A DNA stretch of 33,642 bases, taken from Okeania sp. SIO3B5 (GTDB taxonomy: Bacteria > Cyanobacteriota > Cyanobacteriia > Cyanobacteriales > Microcoleaceae). Made by a program: the position numbers and the translations under genes. Below are positions 33,221 to 33,642 of the stretch, in pieces; the first letter of the stretch is position 1, and each line of letters begins with the position of its first letter. Below the pieces are notes generated by a model, which was given only the letters and a program-made list of their open reading frames with translations, searched no databases and had not been told where the DNA came from. The DNA is taken from NCBI RefSeq assembly GCF_010692555.1, contig NZ_JAAHHG010000005.1, positions 26,175-59,816 on the forward strand, read 5' to 3'.

Positions 33221-33360
33221 GCTGGCGCGAAGCGAATACTGAGAATATTGGAAAGCCAACTTTGATGTCGGCAAGGGGTCTCCCGTTATACGAATGTTAA
33301 CGGGAGGGGAATTGCCGACCAACAAATAAACCGCGTAGCGTCCGCTTGAGCGGGATTTTT
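33221..33360. repeat. Hairpin repeat H4 and GC-rich palindromic module
   Basis: Hairpin CTCCCGTTA (33280-33288)/TAACGGGAG (33298-33306) has the same 9-bp stem as H3 at 16152-16181 but a different loop (TACGAATGT). Nearby are GCGCGAAGCG (33226-33235) and CCGCGTAGCGTCCGCTTGAG (33331-33350), small palindromic modules of the kind scattered through cyanobacterial genomes. Confidence 0.6.
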
Positions 33361-33502
33361 TGGTAAACCCTTGATGTAGTCTGGAATGATTTGGGTAACA
33401 GATAAGTCTTTCCTTTTTGCGTATCGATTAATTTTTTCATAATTTACTTGATTTATCTCGAATTACTATCCGTTTATTTCTTGTCATTGTACGCAGATTT
33501 GT

Positions 33503-33642
33503 GTTATGATGATTATATTAGGAGTAGCGGTAATACGCACCTGATAACAGTACATAGAAAACAACATAGAGTATGGGGTTCAATTCAGAAGTTCTAGTCA
33601 GCCCGTGAAAAGGTAAAACTCTTGAGGGTCCTGGATGAGTAA
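33503..33642 (+). mobile_element. TnpB-derived element entering the right edge, apparently lacking tnpB
   Basis: A tnpB-type leader (GTGTTATGATGATTATATTA, 33511-33530 region) is joined directly to the 3' TnpB block found at 16259-16345: GTAGCGGTAATACGCACCTG, then TATGGGGTTCAA and AGTTCTAGT. The TnpB reading frame between them is missing. The element continues past the window. Confidence 0.55.

Noticed and set aside
33083-33325. 80-codon minus-strand frame
   Set aside because: Its N-terminal part is the H4 hairpin repeat and its remainder AT-rich spacer; no ribosome binding site or family.

Overview
The window reads as chromosome of an AT-rich filamentous cyanobacterium. Evidence: HIP1 octamers (GCGATCGC) occur about 14 times, psbX, ycf66, a YggT/Ycf19-type gene, a cyanobacterial-type clpP and accC are present, and many heptamer tandem repeats (STRRs) are seen. 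Summing the genes listed here gives only about 55% coding. Low density plus many small mobile repeats fits a Trichodesmium/Okeania-type genome, but the genus is inference.

Layout. 1-1100: decayed copies of the 3' end of the adjacent gene. 1208-2995 (-): TPR protein with a C-terminal 2OG-Fe(II) oxygenase domain. 3954-5850: convergent, overlapping pair of a three-Cys-motif partner protein (TcmP) and a Gp37/Gp68 three-cysteine protein. 5850-13000: isolated genes (109-aa unknown, HGSNAT/NagX-like membrane acyltransferase, GNAT, ATP-grasp) in long spacers full of MITE-like elements. 13011-15121: clpP and a cyanobacterial repeat protein. 15300-16540: IS200/IS605 TnpB debris with unusual hairpins. 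16810-19116: an RNase II/R-family protein whose active-site acidic cluster is largely replaced. 19719-20260: truncated Ser/Thr kinase and another TnpB remnant. 20468-23835: small acidic protein, chorismate lyase (plastoquinone head group), and a large unknown. 25350-27296: GHKL/MORC-like ATPase, followed by a striking 153-bp tandem array (27491-28503) bracketed by 106-bp direct repeats. 28830-33000: a conserved-looking core: tRNA-Leu(GAG), accC, YggT, psbX, ycf66. The right edge enters another TnpB-derived element.

The best candidates for something undescribed are (i) the 153-bp array with an 18-bp palindrome per unit and exchangeable hairpin arms; (ii) the RNB protein that has lost three of four catalytic aspartates; (iii) the tail-to-tail TcmP/Gp37 pair; (iv) a set of at least five small inverted-repeat element families, two with clear target duplications, including one element nested inside another of the same family; and (v) tandem decayed 3'-end cassettes next to the TPR-oxygenase gene. 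All calls come from reading the sequence by eye; no database search was possible.
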